Position numbers and translations under genes: made by a program. A stretch of 43,887 nt of DNA from an uncultured Rhodospirillales bacterium (GTDB lineage Bacteria > Pseudomonadota > Alphaproteobacteria > Acetobacterales > Acetobacteraceae), in assembly GCA_903893975.1 (NCBI GenBank), contig CAITOL010000028.1, forward strand, positions 1 to 43,887, in the 5' to 3' direction. How positions within the stretch are numbered: the first letter of the stretch is position 1; every line of letters begins with the position of its first letter. The notes below the pieces were generated by a model. It was not told where the DNA came from. It saw nothing but the letters and a program-made list of their open reading frames with translations, and made no database searches. This document shows positions 1 to 7,445 of this stretch, piece by piece.

Positions 1-91
1 GCAATGCCTGGTGCGCAATGGGCGGCTGTGGCAGGCTGGGGGTGATCCGCGCCGGGATGGGGCGGGGATGGCGGTTTTGGGGTGAGCGTTA

Positions 92-234
92 AGGTGTTCT
101 TTTTGTGAACAAAAAGAACCAAAAAAAACTTTCTATCACTGCCTGGCCTACGGCCTACATTCCCGGGTTGGGATGTGCGTACGGGACCGTAGTTTGAAAG
201 TTTTTTGCTCCTTTTTTCCAAAAAAGGAGCGCTT
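92..234 (+). repeat. Dispersed two-hairpin repeat, full-length copy A
   Basis: An intergenic element starts with an AT-rich hairpin at 96-119 (arms GTTCTTTTTGT/ACAAAAAGAAC) and ends with a second hairpin at 207-230 (GCTCCTTTTTT, CC loop, AAAAAAGGAGC). Just inside the hairpins, AAAAAACTTTC (123-133) is exactly complementary to GAAAGTTTTTT (196-206), so the middle can close into a third stem. A second full copy lies near 13.5 kb in the opposite orientation, and half copies lie near 19.7 and 34.1 kb. The left-edge bases 1-91 hold no gene that can be supported. The runs of A and T face inward, so neither hairpin is a normal intrinsic terminator. Confidence 0.8.
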
Positions 235-241
235 GCTTGCC

Positions 242-1972
242 TTACGTTAAAACCCCCTCCCGCAACACCAAATGCCGCTCATGCACCGCCACCAGCGCCT
301 CCCGATGGGCGATGGACACGATGGTGGTGTTGGGCAGTTGCGTGCGTAGTTGCGCGTACAGCGCCTGTTCCGCCTCCGGGTCCAGGCTCGACGTGGCTTC
401 GTCCAGAAACAGCCAGTCTGGCCGCAGCAGCAGCGCGCGGGCGATGGCGAGGCGTTGTTGTTCGCCGCCGGAGAGGCGTTGGCTCCAGGCGTCCTCCACA
501 TCCAGCCGCGGCAGCAGCGCGCCCAGCCCGACAGCGGTCAGCGCGGCGCGGATGGTGGCGTCGGGGAGGTCGGCGGGGCTGGCGGGATAGCAGGCGGCGT
601 GGCGCAGGCTGCCGAGCGGCAGGTACGGGCGCTGCGGCAGGAACAGGGACTGGCCGGCCGGCGCTTCGATGCCGCCGGCGCCGAACGGCCAGATGCCGGC
701 GAGGGCGCGGAAGATGGTGGATTTGCCTTGGCCGGAGCGGCCGGAGATCAGGGTGGACTGCCCGGCGGGCAGCACGAGATTGGTGCCAGCGAGCAAATTG
801 CGGCCGTCCGGCAGGTCGAGCCGCAGGGCGTGCAGGTGCCAGTTGGCGTCTGGCGCGGCGGTCACCGCAAGGTCGGCCATGGCGGTGCTGTGGGCGGTGG
901 CGATGGCCTGGCGGAAGCCGGTCAGACGGTCCACCGTGGCGCGCCAATCGGCGAGGTCTTGATAGGCGTGGACGAAGAAGGACAGCGAATCCTCCACCTG
1001 GCGGAAGGCGCTGGCGGTTTGCATCATCGCGCCGAGGGTGATTTTGCCGGCGAAATAGCGCGGGGCGGCGATTACCAGCGGGAAGATCACCGCCGTCTGG
1101 TCGTAGATCGCGGTGACGGTGGTGAGTTGCTTGGTTTTGCGCATGATGACAAACCAGTTGTCGATCAAGGCGGCGAAGCGGGTTTGCAGCCCGGCGGCTT
1201 CCTGCGTTTCGCCGCGATAGAGCGCGATGCTTTCCACATTGTCGCGCATGCGGGCCAGGGCGTAGCGGAAATCGGCCTCCGCCCGTTGCTGGCGGAAGCG
1301 CAGCCCGGCCAGCGGGCGGCCGACGAGATGCGCCACCCAGGAGCCGACGATGGCATAGGCCAAAGCGAGCCAGACCATGTAGCCGGGCAGGTCGATGCCG
1401 AACAGGCTGACTGCGCCGGAGAGGTTCCACAGGATGGCGACGAAGCTGACCAGGGTGACGATGGCCGAAATCAGCCCGAGGCTGAGTGAGAGCGCGCTTT
1501 CGATGAAGCCGCGCACGTCTTCGGCGATGCGCTGATCCGGGTTGTCCGGCTGGTCCGAAGCACCAGTGCCGCGCAGGCTGAGATGCCAGTAGGCGCGGCC
1601 GGCCAGCAAATCCGCCAGGAACGAGCGGGTCAGCCAGTCGCGCCACTGGATGGTCAGCTTCTGGGTGAACCAGGTGCGGTAGACCGCCACCAGCACGAAA
1701 CAGGCGGCGAGCAGGGTGAAGCTGGGCATGAAGCCCTGATCGGTGTGCTTGTAGAACAGCAGCAGGTCGAGGAAGCTGTCCCAGTCTTTGTCTTGCAAGG
1801 CGTTGTAGAAGGCGCGGTTCCAGAAACTGAGTTCAACGTTGATGCCCACCAGCACCAGGCGCAGGCCGATGATGCTGGCGAGCAGCGCGCGCGCCGACCA
1901 GCGGGTTTCGCTGTTGAAATAGGGCGCGGCGAGGCGCCAGGCATCACGCAGGAAGGGGCCGAGGGCACGCAT
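242..1972 (-). CDS. ABC transporter permease/ATPase, SbmA/BacA-YddA type
   Basis: This is a 576-residue half transporter with its membrane domain at the N-terminus and its ATPase domain at the C-terminus. The membrane part (about residues 25-340) contains several hydrophobic segments and resembles the SbmA/BacA-like fold of the YddA group. The ATPase part has Walker A GRSGQGKS (411-418), signature LSGGE (500-504), Walker B LFLDEA (521-526) and the H-loop His556. Members of this group move peptides or cofactors across the inner membrane; the substrate here is unknown. The ATG is preceded by GGAG at good spacing. It is the last gene of a minus-strand run with the haemoglobin and DUF3034 genes. 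Confidence 0.88.
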   Translation of the reverse strand: MRALGPFLRDAWRLAAPYFNSETRWSARALLASIIGLRLVLVGINVELSFWNRAFYNALQDKDWDSFLDLLLFYKHTDQGFMPSFTLLAACFVLVAVYRTWFTQKLTIQWRDWLTRSFLADLLAGRAYWHLSLRGTGASDQPDNPDQRIAEDVRGFIESALSLSLGLISAIVTLVSFVAILWNLSGAVSLFGIDLPGYMVWLALAYAIVGSWVAHLVGRPLAGLRFRQQRAEADFRYALARMRDNVESIALYRGETQEAAGLQTRFAALIDNWFVIMRKTKQLTTVTAIYDQTAVIFPLVIAAPRYFAGKITLGAMMQTASAFRQVEDSLSFFVHAYQDLADWRATVDRLTGFRQAIATAHSTAMADLAVTAAPDANWHLHALRLDLPDGRNLLAGTNLVLPAGQSTLISGRSGQGKSTIFRALAGIWPFGAGGIEAPAGQSLFLPQRPYLPLGSLRHAACYPASPADLPDATIRAALTAVGLGALLPRLDVEDAWSQRLSGGEQQRLAIARALLLRPDWLFLDEATSSLDPEAEQALYAQLRTQLPNTTIVSIAHREALVAVHERHLVLREGVLT

Positions 1973-2067
1973 GGGACAACTCCGAAACCACGGGCGGCGA
2001 AACGGGCCGCGCGTGGGCTCAGGTGGCGGCTTCCCGGCGCGGCGTCAATGCGTGCCGGTTGGGCGGA

Positions 2068-2496
2068 TCACTTTACGCTGATCTGCTTTTCCATCGGGGC
2101 GAGCCGGGCGACGAGGTAGTTCTGCTTGGCAAAGGCCACCCCGGCGCGGTCCATCGCCAGTTGCAGGTCTTCAGCCAGGGCGTTGAAATGCACGTCGTGC
2201 ACGCCCATGCCGCGATGCGCCTGGGCCATGTCGGCGCCGGTATAGCTGCACGGGCCGCCGAGCAACTGGCAGAACTGGCTGACCAGCTGCGCCTTCAGCC
2301 GGGGAATGTCGGCTTTGGCGAAAAAGTCTTTGATGCGCGGGTCCACCAGCACGGTGGCGACGAAATCATCGACGATATGGGTCAGGCCCGGCGTGCCGCC
2401 GAAGGCTTGGAACATGGCATCATCGGCGCGGGCGGCGTGCGGGGCGGAGGACAGCACCAGGCTGGCGAGCATGGCAAGGCGGAACAGGTGTTTCAT
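2068..2496 (-). CDS. Exported group 1 truncated haemoglobin
   Basis: The 142-residue product begins with a signal peptide, probably cut after AARA at residue 24, so it should act in the periplasm. The mature part aligns with group 1 truncated globins (GGTPGL start, DPRIKDFF, then QAHRGMG). His94 is the expected proximal haem ligand. The position that usually holds the distal Tyr B10 appears to be Val, and two cysteines (Cys76, Cys83) flank a GG pair. These traits suggest a role other than classic NO dioxygenation, perhaps haem or oxygen binding at the envelope. The start is supported by AAGGA upstream. It follows the DUF3034 gene by 29 bases. Confidence 0.85.
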   Translation of the reverse strand: MKHLFRLAMLASLVLSSAPHAARADDAMFQAFGGTPGLTHIVDDFVATVLVDPRIKDFFAKADIPRLKAQLVSQFCQLLGGPCSYTGADMAQAHRGMGVHDVHFNALAEDLQLAMDRAGVAFAKQNYLVARLAPMEKQISVK

Positions 2497-2525
2497 CGAC
2501 GGGATCCTTACGGGCGAAAGGGCGG

Positions 2526-3443
2526 TTAGAAGCCGATCTGGGTGGAGAGGTAGACGCCGCGTTCGTCCTTTTTCGTGGCGATGGTGCCGAGATCGACATA
2601 GGCCAGGGTGACCGAAATGTTCTTGGTCGGCGCCCAGGCGATGAACAGGTCTTTCCAGTCGGTTTCCTTGGTGAAGCCGAGATTGCTGGATTTGGTGCGG
2701 TATTCGCCGCCGATGGCGATGGATTTGGTGAGCAGATAGGCCACCGAGCCTTCAAATTGCGGCTTGTAGCCATTGTTGCGCGGGCCGCCGAAGCCGAGGA
2801 TGCCGAGTTCGTTCGCGCGCGTCATGCGCACCGTGGCGTCCACCAGCAGCGATTGCTCCAGATAGAGTTTGGTGGCGGCGAGGTAGAAATCCGCACCTTG
2901 TGAGTCTTTGGCACCAACGGCACGGACGATGCTGTTTTTATTGCCGATTTTATACTGCACGCCGGCGGCGAGTTGCGGCAGATAGCTGTCCTGGTCGTAG
3001 ACGGTATCGCCGTAGAGCCGCACCTTGGCGCCGACGATGTCCTGACTGAAGGTGAAATTCCGCCCGAGCCCGAGCGCGCCGCCGACTTTCAGCGTGTTGA
3101 AATCCTGATGCGCGTAGGAAATTTCCACCCGGTTGTTGATGCCGAAGGCGAAGCCCTCGCTGCCGAGTTGGTAGTCGGACAGGCGGACATAGGTGCCGTG
3201 GATATTGGCGCCGACCGCATCATCGGTGCCGTAGCCGGTGATCAGCGCCCAGGTGGCCAGCCCGCCACCGCCGGCGCCTTCGACATTGCTGACCCCGCCG
3301 GTCAGCAGCAGGCGGCCACTTTCCATCGGGTTGCCGTAGCCGGTGTTCGGCGCGGTTTGTGCCAGTGCGGCGCCAGCGCTGAAGGCGACGCAAAGCGTCG
3401 CGACGACGCTGAGCGTCGCGGCAAGTATGGGTTTTGCAAGCAT
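2526..3443 (-). CDS. DUF3034-like outer-membrane barrel protein
   Basis: The 305-residue protein has a cleavable signal peptide ending near AALAQ and then a barrel-like pattern of alternating residues, ending in the aromatic GF typical of outer-membrane barrels. Recognisable DUF3034 stretches are LLLTGGVS, GLGRNFTF and WAPTKNISVTLAYVDLG. The function of this family is unknown. The frame is open further upstream to 3647, but the ATG at 3443 is chosen because AAGGA lies just before it, the signal peptide follows directly, and a longer form would run into the divergent epoxide hydrolase. It is the first gene of the run with the haemoglobin and the ABC transporter. Confidence 0.82.
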   Translation of the reverse strand: MLAKPILAATLSVVATLCVAFSAGAALAQTAPNTGYGNPMESGRLLLTGGVSNVEGAGGGGLATWALITGYGTDDAVGANIHGTYVRLSDYQLGSEGFAFGINNRVEISYAHQDFNTLKVGGALGLGRNFTFSQDIVGAKVRLYGDTVYDQDSYLPQLAAGVQYKIGNKNSIVRAVGAKDSQGADFYLAATKLYLEQSLLVDATVRMTRANELGILGFGGPRNNGYKPQFEGSVAYLLTKSIAIGGEYRTKSSNLGFTKETDWKDLFIAWAPTKNISVTLAYVDLGTIATKKDERGVYLSTQIGF

Positions 3444-3517
3444 GGCGAGATCCTTTTTCCGCTGCGGCAATGTGGCCAGCACCGCCGTTACGGTTGGGGC
3501 GGGGAGATGGATGCGCG

Positions 3518-3595
3518 ATGACGGGAAAAAAATCTCGGCTTGGCGGCAAGCTGTGGCTGCGCCATCGTGACGGCAAAACGATGGGGTTGGGCTGA
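3518..3595 (+). pseudogene. 25-codon ORF resembling the N-terminus of a ModE-like regulator
   Basis: A short frame encodes MTGKKSRLGGKLWLR..., which resembles the first residues of ModE-type winged-helix proteins (a GGKLWLR...G.GLG pattern before the helix-turn-helix). It stops just where that domain would begin, and its TGA overlaps the ATG of the epoxide hydrolase. It may be a scar of a deleted molybdate-responsive regulator or a short translated leader coupled to the hydrolase. The likeness comes from recall of the family pattern and is only suggestive. Confidence 0.35.
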
Positions 3596-4758
3596 TGGGT
3601 GTCGCACCGCTGCAAATCGCTTTTTCGGACGCGGACTGGGCGGCCATTCGCGCCAGGGTGGCGGGGTATGAATGGCATGAAATGCCGGATGTGCCGGAAG
3701 GCGGCGACCGCTGGGCCTATGGCACGGATATGCGCACCTTGCGGCAGATCTGCGACCACTGGGTTGGCGGCTATGACTGGCAGCGCCTGGCGCGGCGGTT
3801 GGGGGCGTGGCCGAATTTCACCACTGAGATTGACGGGCAGGCGATCCATTTCCTGCACATCAAAAGCCCGGCCGCCAACGCCACGCCGCTGCTGCTGACG
3901 CATGGCTGGCCGGGATCGGTGCTGGAATTTCTCGACGTGATCGGCCCGCTTGCGGCGCGGTGCGATCTGGTGATCCCGTCACTGCCCGGCTACGGCCTGT
4001 CCGGCAAGCCGAAAACCCCGATCGGGCCGCGCGCCACCGCGGCGTTGTGGGACCGGTTGATGCGGGAGGAACTGGGCTATGCCAGCTACATCGCGCAAGG
4101 CGGCGATTGGGGCGCGGTGGTCACCGGCTGGCTCGGTGCCCGGCATGGGCTGGCGCAAGGCGGCGGCTGCCGGGCGATCCATCTGAACATGTTCGCACTG
4201 CGGGCACCGGTGCCGCCGCAAACGCCGGAGGAGCAGGCCTGGGCGGCGGAGCAACTGGCGACGCGGGAGCGGGAAGGCGCCTATCTGCGGCTGCAGATGA
4301 CCAAGCCGCAGACCCTATCCTATGCCATGATGGACAGCCCGGTGGGGGTGGCGGCATGGATTGTGGAGAAGTTCCATCGCTGGTCGGACCGGCGCGGCGC
4401 GGATGGCAGCGACCGGCTGGACAACGCGTTCAGCACCGATGATCTGCTGGACAACATCATGCTGTATCTGCTGACCCGCAGCTTTAACACCGCCACCTGG
4501 TTTTATCGCGGCGCGATGGAAGAAGGCACGGTGCTGCCCGCCGGCAGCCGGGTGGAGGTGCCGACCGGCGTTGCGGTCTACCCGGCGGAATTGTTCAAAT
4601 TCCCGCCGCGCCGGCTGGCGGAGCAGAGTTTTAACGTGGTGCGTTGGACCGAGCTTGACCATGGCGGCCATTTCGCCGCCATGGAAACCAAGGCCGCGTT
4701 TGCGGCCGAAGTGCTCGGCTTTGTCGATCAGGTGGCCGGCACGGCGTCCGCGAGGTAG
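3595..4758 (+). CDS. Epoxide hydrolase, microsomal (EHN) type
   Basis: The 387-residue alpha/beta-hydrolase has an N-terminal EHN domain followed by the hydrolase core. The oxyanion HGWPGS motif is at 103-108, the nucleophile is Asp171 in GGDWGA, and the catalytic His is His359 in GGHFAAME. Such enzymes open epoxides to vicinal diols in the cytosol; the substrate cannot be read from the sequence. Its start codon overlaps the stop of a 25-codon ModE-like ORF. Its 3' end overlaps the convergent aminotransferase gene by 31 bases. Confidence 0.88.
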   Translation: MGVAPLQIAFSDADWAAIRARVAGYEWHEMPDVPEGGDRWAYGTDMRTLRQICDHWVGGYDWQRLARRLGAWPNFTTEIDGQAIHFLHIKSPAANATPLLLTHGWPGSVLEFLDVIGPLAARCDLVIPSLPGYGLSGKPKTPIGPRATAALWDRLMREELGYASYIAQGGDWGAVVTGWLGARHGLAQGGGCRAIHLNMFALRAPVPPQTPEEQAWAAEQLATREREGAYLRLQMTKPQTLSYAMMDSPVGVAAWIVEKFHRWSDRRGADGSDRLDNAFSTDDLLDNIMLYLLTRSFNTATWFYRGAMEEGTVLPAGSRVEVPTGVAVYPAELFKFPPRRLAEQSFNVVRWTELDHGGHFAAMETKAAFAAEVLGFVDQVAGTASAR

Positions 4759-5918
4759 CGGATCGCCGCCTGCACCCCGCCGGGGCCGTGCGGGATGTTC
4801 AGGGCGGCGAGCGCCATTTCGATCACGCTGAGCGTGCCCAGCACCATCGGCGCGTTGACATGGCCCATATGGGCGATGCGGAACGCCTTGCCGGTGAGCG
4901 CGCCGAGGCCGACGCCGAGCACCACGCCGCAGTTGTCTGAACAATAGGCGCGCAGCGCGTCCGCGCTGTAGCCATCGGCCAGCACCACGTTGGTGACGGT
5001 GCGCGAGCGCTGGGCCGGGTCTGGAATGCTGAAGCGCAACCCGCCGCCGCTGGCCCAGATTTCCACCGCGCGGCTGACCGCGCCGGCGAGCAGTTCATGG
5101 CGGCGGAACACGGCCGGCAGGCCCTCGGCGAAGATCATGTCCAGCGCTTCGCGCAGCGCCCAGAGCAGGTGGATCGGCGGGGTGCCGGCGTATTTCTGGT
5201 AGTGCTGTTCGCCTTCCCGCGCCGTCCAGTCCCAATAGGGCGTGCGCATATTGGCGGTATCATGCACGGCGCGGGCGCGTGCATTGGCGACGACGAAGCC
5301 GAGGCCGGGCGGGCCCATCAGCCCCTTCTGCGCCGCGGACATGGCGACATCGACGCCCCAGGCATCCATCTGGAATTCGACGCAACCCAAGGCGGCGACG
5401 GCATCGACCATGAACAGTGCCTGGTGGCCGGCCGCCTTGATGGCGGCGCCGATGGCGGCGATGTCGTTGACCACGCCAGAGGCGGTATCGACCTGCACCA
5501 CCAGAATGGCCTTGATCTCGCCCGCGGTATCGGCGCGCAGCCGGGCTTCAACCTCGGCCGGACGCACGGCGCGCTGCCAGTCCCCAGGCAGCACCTCCAC
5601 ATCGGCGCCAAGGCCGGCGGCGGCTTTGCCCCAGCCGGCGGCGAACAGGCCGCTTTCCAGCACCAGCACCTTGTCGCCGCGCGACAGCACATTGGTCAGC
5701 GCCGCTTCCCAGGCGCCGTGGCCGTTGCCGATATAGATGTAGGTGCGGCCGCTGCTGGCGAATAACCGGCTGATATCGGCCTGGAGTTGCAGGGTCATGC
5801 CGTTCATCGCCGGCGAATAAATATCCGTCGCCGGGCGGTGCATGGCGCGCAGCACCTCATCGGGGATGGTGGTCGGGCCGGGGATGGCGAGGAATTCGCG
5901 GCCAGCGCGTAGGGTCAT
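4728..5918 (-). CDS. Class V aminotransferase, serine/alanine-glyoxylate type
   Basis: This 396-residue enzyme of the class V PLP family begins with the typical IPGPTTIPDEVLRAM stretch. The PLP Schiff-base lysine is Lys198 in SAAQKGLMGPPG, and Asp172 in VDAVAALG is the expected ring-nitrogen partner. Family members move an amino group from serine or alanine to glyoxylate, giving glycine and hydroxypyruvate or pyruvate. Choosing between serine-glyoxylate and alanine-glyoxylate activity is not possible from sequence alone. The start has AAGGA upstream. It lies 22 bases after the MBL hydrolase gene, so the two are probably co-transcribed. Confidence 0.85.
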   Translation of the reverse strand: MTLRAGREFLAIPGPTTIPDEVLRAMHRPATDIYSPAMNGMTLQLQADISRLFASSGRTYIYIGNGHGAWEAALTNVLSRGDKVLVLESGLFAAGWGKAAAGLGADVEVLPGDWQRAVRPAEVEARLRADTAGEIKAILVVQVDTASGVVNDIAAIGAAIKAAGHQALFMVDAVAALGCVEFQMDAWGVDVAMSAAQKGLMGPPGLGFVVANARARAVHDTANMRTPYWDWTAREGEQHYQKYAGTPPIHLLWALREALDMIFAEGLPAVFRRHELLAGAVSRAVEIWASGGGLRFSIPDPAQRSRTVTNVVLADGYSADALRAYCSDNCGVVLGVGLGALTGKAFRIAHMGHVNAPMVLGTLSVIEMALAALNIPHGPGGVQAAIRYLADAVPAT

Positions 5919-5940
5919 GAGGGTGCGTCCTTAAGGCGGG

Positions 5941-6606
5941 TTAGCCGCCAAACTGGATGAAGGGGTTGGATTTGCGTTCCTCGCCGAAGGAGGAGGCGGG
6001 GCCGTGGCCGCAGACGAAGCCGATATCGTCGCCGAGCGGCAGCAATTTGCGCCGGATGGAGGAGATGAGCGCGTCGTGGTCGCCATAGGGGAAATCCGTG
6101 CGGCCGACGGAGCGGCAGAACAGCACATCGCCCACGAAGGCGAAGCGCAGGGTTTTTTCCACATAGACCAGGCTGCCCGGCGAGTGGCCGGGGCAGTGGT
6201 AGATGTCGAAATGGAACATGCCGAGATCGACGGTCTCCCCTTCAGCGAGCCAGCGGTCCGGGGTGCAGTTTTCCATGCCCTGCATCTGGAATTTGGCGGC
6301 GGAGACGGCGATTTCATCCATCAGGAATTTGTCGCGGATATCCGGGCCGAGGATCGGCACCGGGGCGCCGTCGCGCGCTTGTAGCATCGCCTTCAGCCCC
6401 ATCGCCCCGCCGGCATGGTCCAGATGCCCGTGGGTGATCAGCAGCATTTCCACCTTCAGGCCGAGGCTGTCGATATTGGCCATGATCTGATCGGCATCGC
6501 CGCCGGGGTCCACCACCATGGCGCGCTTGCTGTCTTCCTCCCACAACAGGGAGCAGTTCTGCTCGAACGGGGTGACGGGCAGGATGGCGATTTTGAAGTC
6601 AGGCAT
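5941..6606 (-). CDS. MBL-fold metallo-hydrolase, glyoxalase II-like
   Basis: The 221-residue protein is a compact metallo-beta-lactamase-fold hydrolase. The zinc motif THGHLDH is at residues 58-64, and further ligands are expected in CPGHSPGS and in CGHGP near the C-terminus. It resembles the YcbL/GloB-like group that hydrolyses thioesters such as S-lactoylglutathione. The start is supported by AGGAA upstream. It is the promoter-proximal gene of a two-gene unit with the aminotransferase, which hints at a role in two-carbon or glyoxal metabolism. Confidence 0.85.
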   Translation of the reverse strand: MPDFKIAILPVTPFEQNCSLLWEEDSKRAMVVDPGGDADQIMANIDSLGLKVEMLLITHGHLDHAGGAMGLKAMLQARDGAPVPILGPDIRDKFLMDEIAVSAAKFQMQGMENCTPDRWLAEGETVDLGMFHFDIYHCPGHSPGSLVYVEKTLRFAFVGDVLFCRSVGRTDFPYGDHDALISSIRRKLLPLGDDIGFVCGHGPASSFGEERKSNPFIQFGG

Positions 6607-6719
6607 GGCGGGTTCCTGGCAGCTTGGGCTTCGGCATTACGATTGGCGGCTGGCGCTGTCCAGTATCGTCCGATCACAGTCTCGGCGGTGCGGTCTGTGT
6701 GGACATGGGCGAAACGATC

Positions 6720-6747
6720 GTTTAAGCTGGCTTAAGCTAGTTTAAAC
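6720..6747. promoter_or_regulatory. 28-bp near-perfect palindrome, candidate VapBC operator
   Basis: The 28 bases are symmetrical at 24 positions around a central CTTAAG, with outer arms GTTTAA and TTAAAC. A 12-bp perfect palindrome (AAACGATCGTTT, 6712-6723) overlaps the left edge. The palindrome ends 9 bases before the antitoxin start codon, the usual place for self-repression by an antitoxin-toxin complex. The binding protein is inferred. Confidence 0.6.
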
Positions 6748-6756
6748 AGGTGCGAT

Positions 6757-7008
6757 ATGCGCGAGATTGCGGCGTTCGACGCGAAGAACAAGCTCGGTCA
6801 TTTGCTCGACCTCGTCGAACGGGGCGAGGAAGTGATGATCACCCGCTACGGCAAGCCCGTGGCGCGCTTGCTGCCGGCGCGGCCGACGCAGAGCCGGGAT
6901 GAAGCGCGGGCGGCGGTGCTGCGGCTGCGCCAGCGCGCGGAGCAACTGGCCGCCGGCGGTTTCGATTGGGCGGAGTGGCAAGCCTATCGCGACGAGGGGC
7001 GGCGCTAG
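6757..7008 (+). CDS. Type II antitoxin, Phd/YefM (VapB-like)
   Basis: The 83-residue product has the Phd/YefM fold pattern at its N-terminus: FDAKNKLGHLLDLVERGEE and then ITRYGKPVARLLP, the region that binds operator DNA as a dimer. The C-terminal helix rich in charged residues (about 48-83) should wrap the toxin. It is followed after 16 bases by a PIN-domain toxin gene. A short AGG precedes the ATG. Autoregulation through the palindrome just upstream is likely. Confidence 0.88.
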   Translation: MREIAAFDAKNKLGHLLDLVERGEEVMITRYGKPVARLLPARPTQSRDEARAAVLRLRQRAEQLAAGGFDWAEWQAYRDEGRR

Positions 7009-7024
7009 ATCCGGGCGGTTGGCG

Positions 7025-7432
7025 ATGTTGGTATTAGACAGTTCGGCAACCCTGGCCTGGGTGTTTGGCGACGAAACGAGCGAGGCGATCCGCGCGGTTT
7101 TTGCTGAAATCGCCGAGGACGGCGCGGTGGTGCCGGCGCTGTGGCGGCTCGAAATCGCCAACAGCCTGACGGTTGCCGTGCGGCGCAAACGGATCGCCGC
7201 CGCCTATCGCCGCGACGTGCTGGCGGACCTTGCGCTGCTCGACATCACCGTTGATCCGCAGACCGATGCGCAGGCCTGGGGCGAGACGCTGCGCCTGGCC
7301 GATCAGTGCCAGCTGACGCTGTATGACGCGGCCTATCTCGAACTGGCGCAGCGCCGTGGGTTGCCGCTGGCGACGCTGGACCAGGCGCTGCGCCGCGCCG
7401 CGCAAACCATCGGTGTGGCGTTGCGCGGCTGA
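7025..7432 (+). CDS. PIN-domain ribonuclease toxin (VapC-like)
   Basis: The 135-residue protein is a PIN-domain nuclease. The four acidic residues expected to hold Mg2+ are Asp5 (LVLDSS), Glu43 (WRLEIAN), Asp101 (LYDAAY) and Asp119 (ATLDQA). VapC toxins cleave specific RNAs, often initiator tRNA or rRNA, when not bound by their antitoxin. The ATG at 7025 was chosen because MLVLDSS is the standard VapC start; the open frame extends further upstream into the antitoxin gene. All key residues are present, so the toxin looks intact. Confidence 0.9.
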   Translation: MLVLDSSATLAWVFGDETSEAIRAVFAEIAEDGAVVPALWRLEIANSLTVAVRRKRIAAAYRRDVLADLALLDITVDPQTDAQAWGETLRLADQCQLTLYDAAYLELAQRRGLPLATLDQALRRAAQTIGVALRG

Positions 7433-7445
7433 CGCGGGCCGGGGG

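Noticed and set aside
1-92. Possible 3' end of a plus-strand gene ending with TAA at 90-92
   Set aside because: Only about 29 codons are visible, rich in Gly, Trp and Arg, without any recognisable motif; it could equally be non-coding.
96-230. The repeat hairpins as ordinary intrinsic terminators
   Set aside because: The T-runs lie before, not after, the stems on the relevant strands, and the same two-hairpin layout recurs at 13.4-13.6 kb, so a repeat family explains them better.
2526-3647. Longer 373-residue form of the DUF3034 protein
   Set aside because: The extra N-terminus has no signal-peptide logic, would overlap the divergent hydrolase start, and the internal ATG has a good ribosome site and a clean signal peptide.
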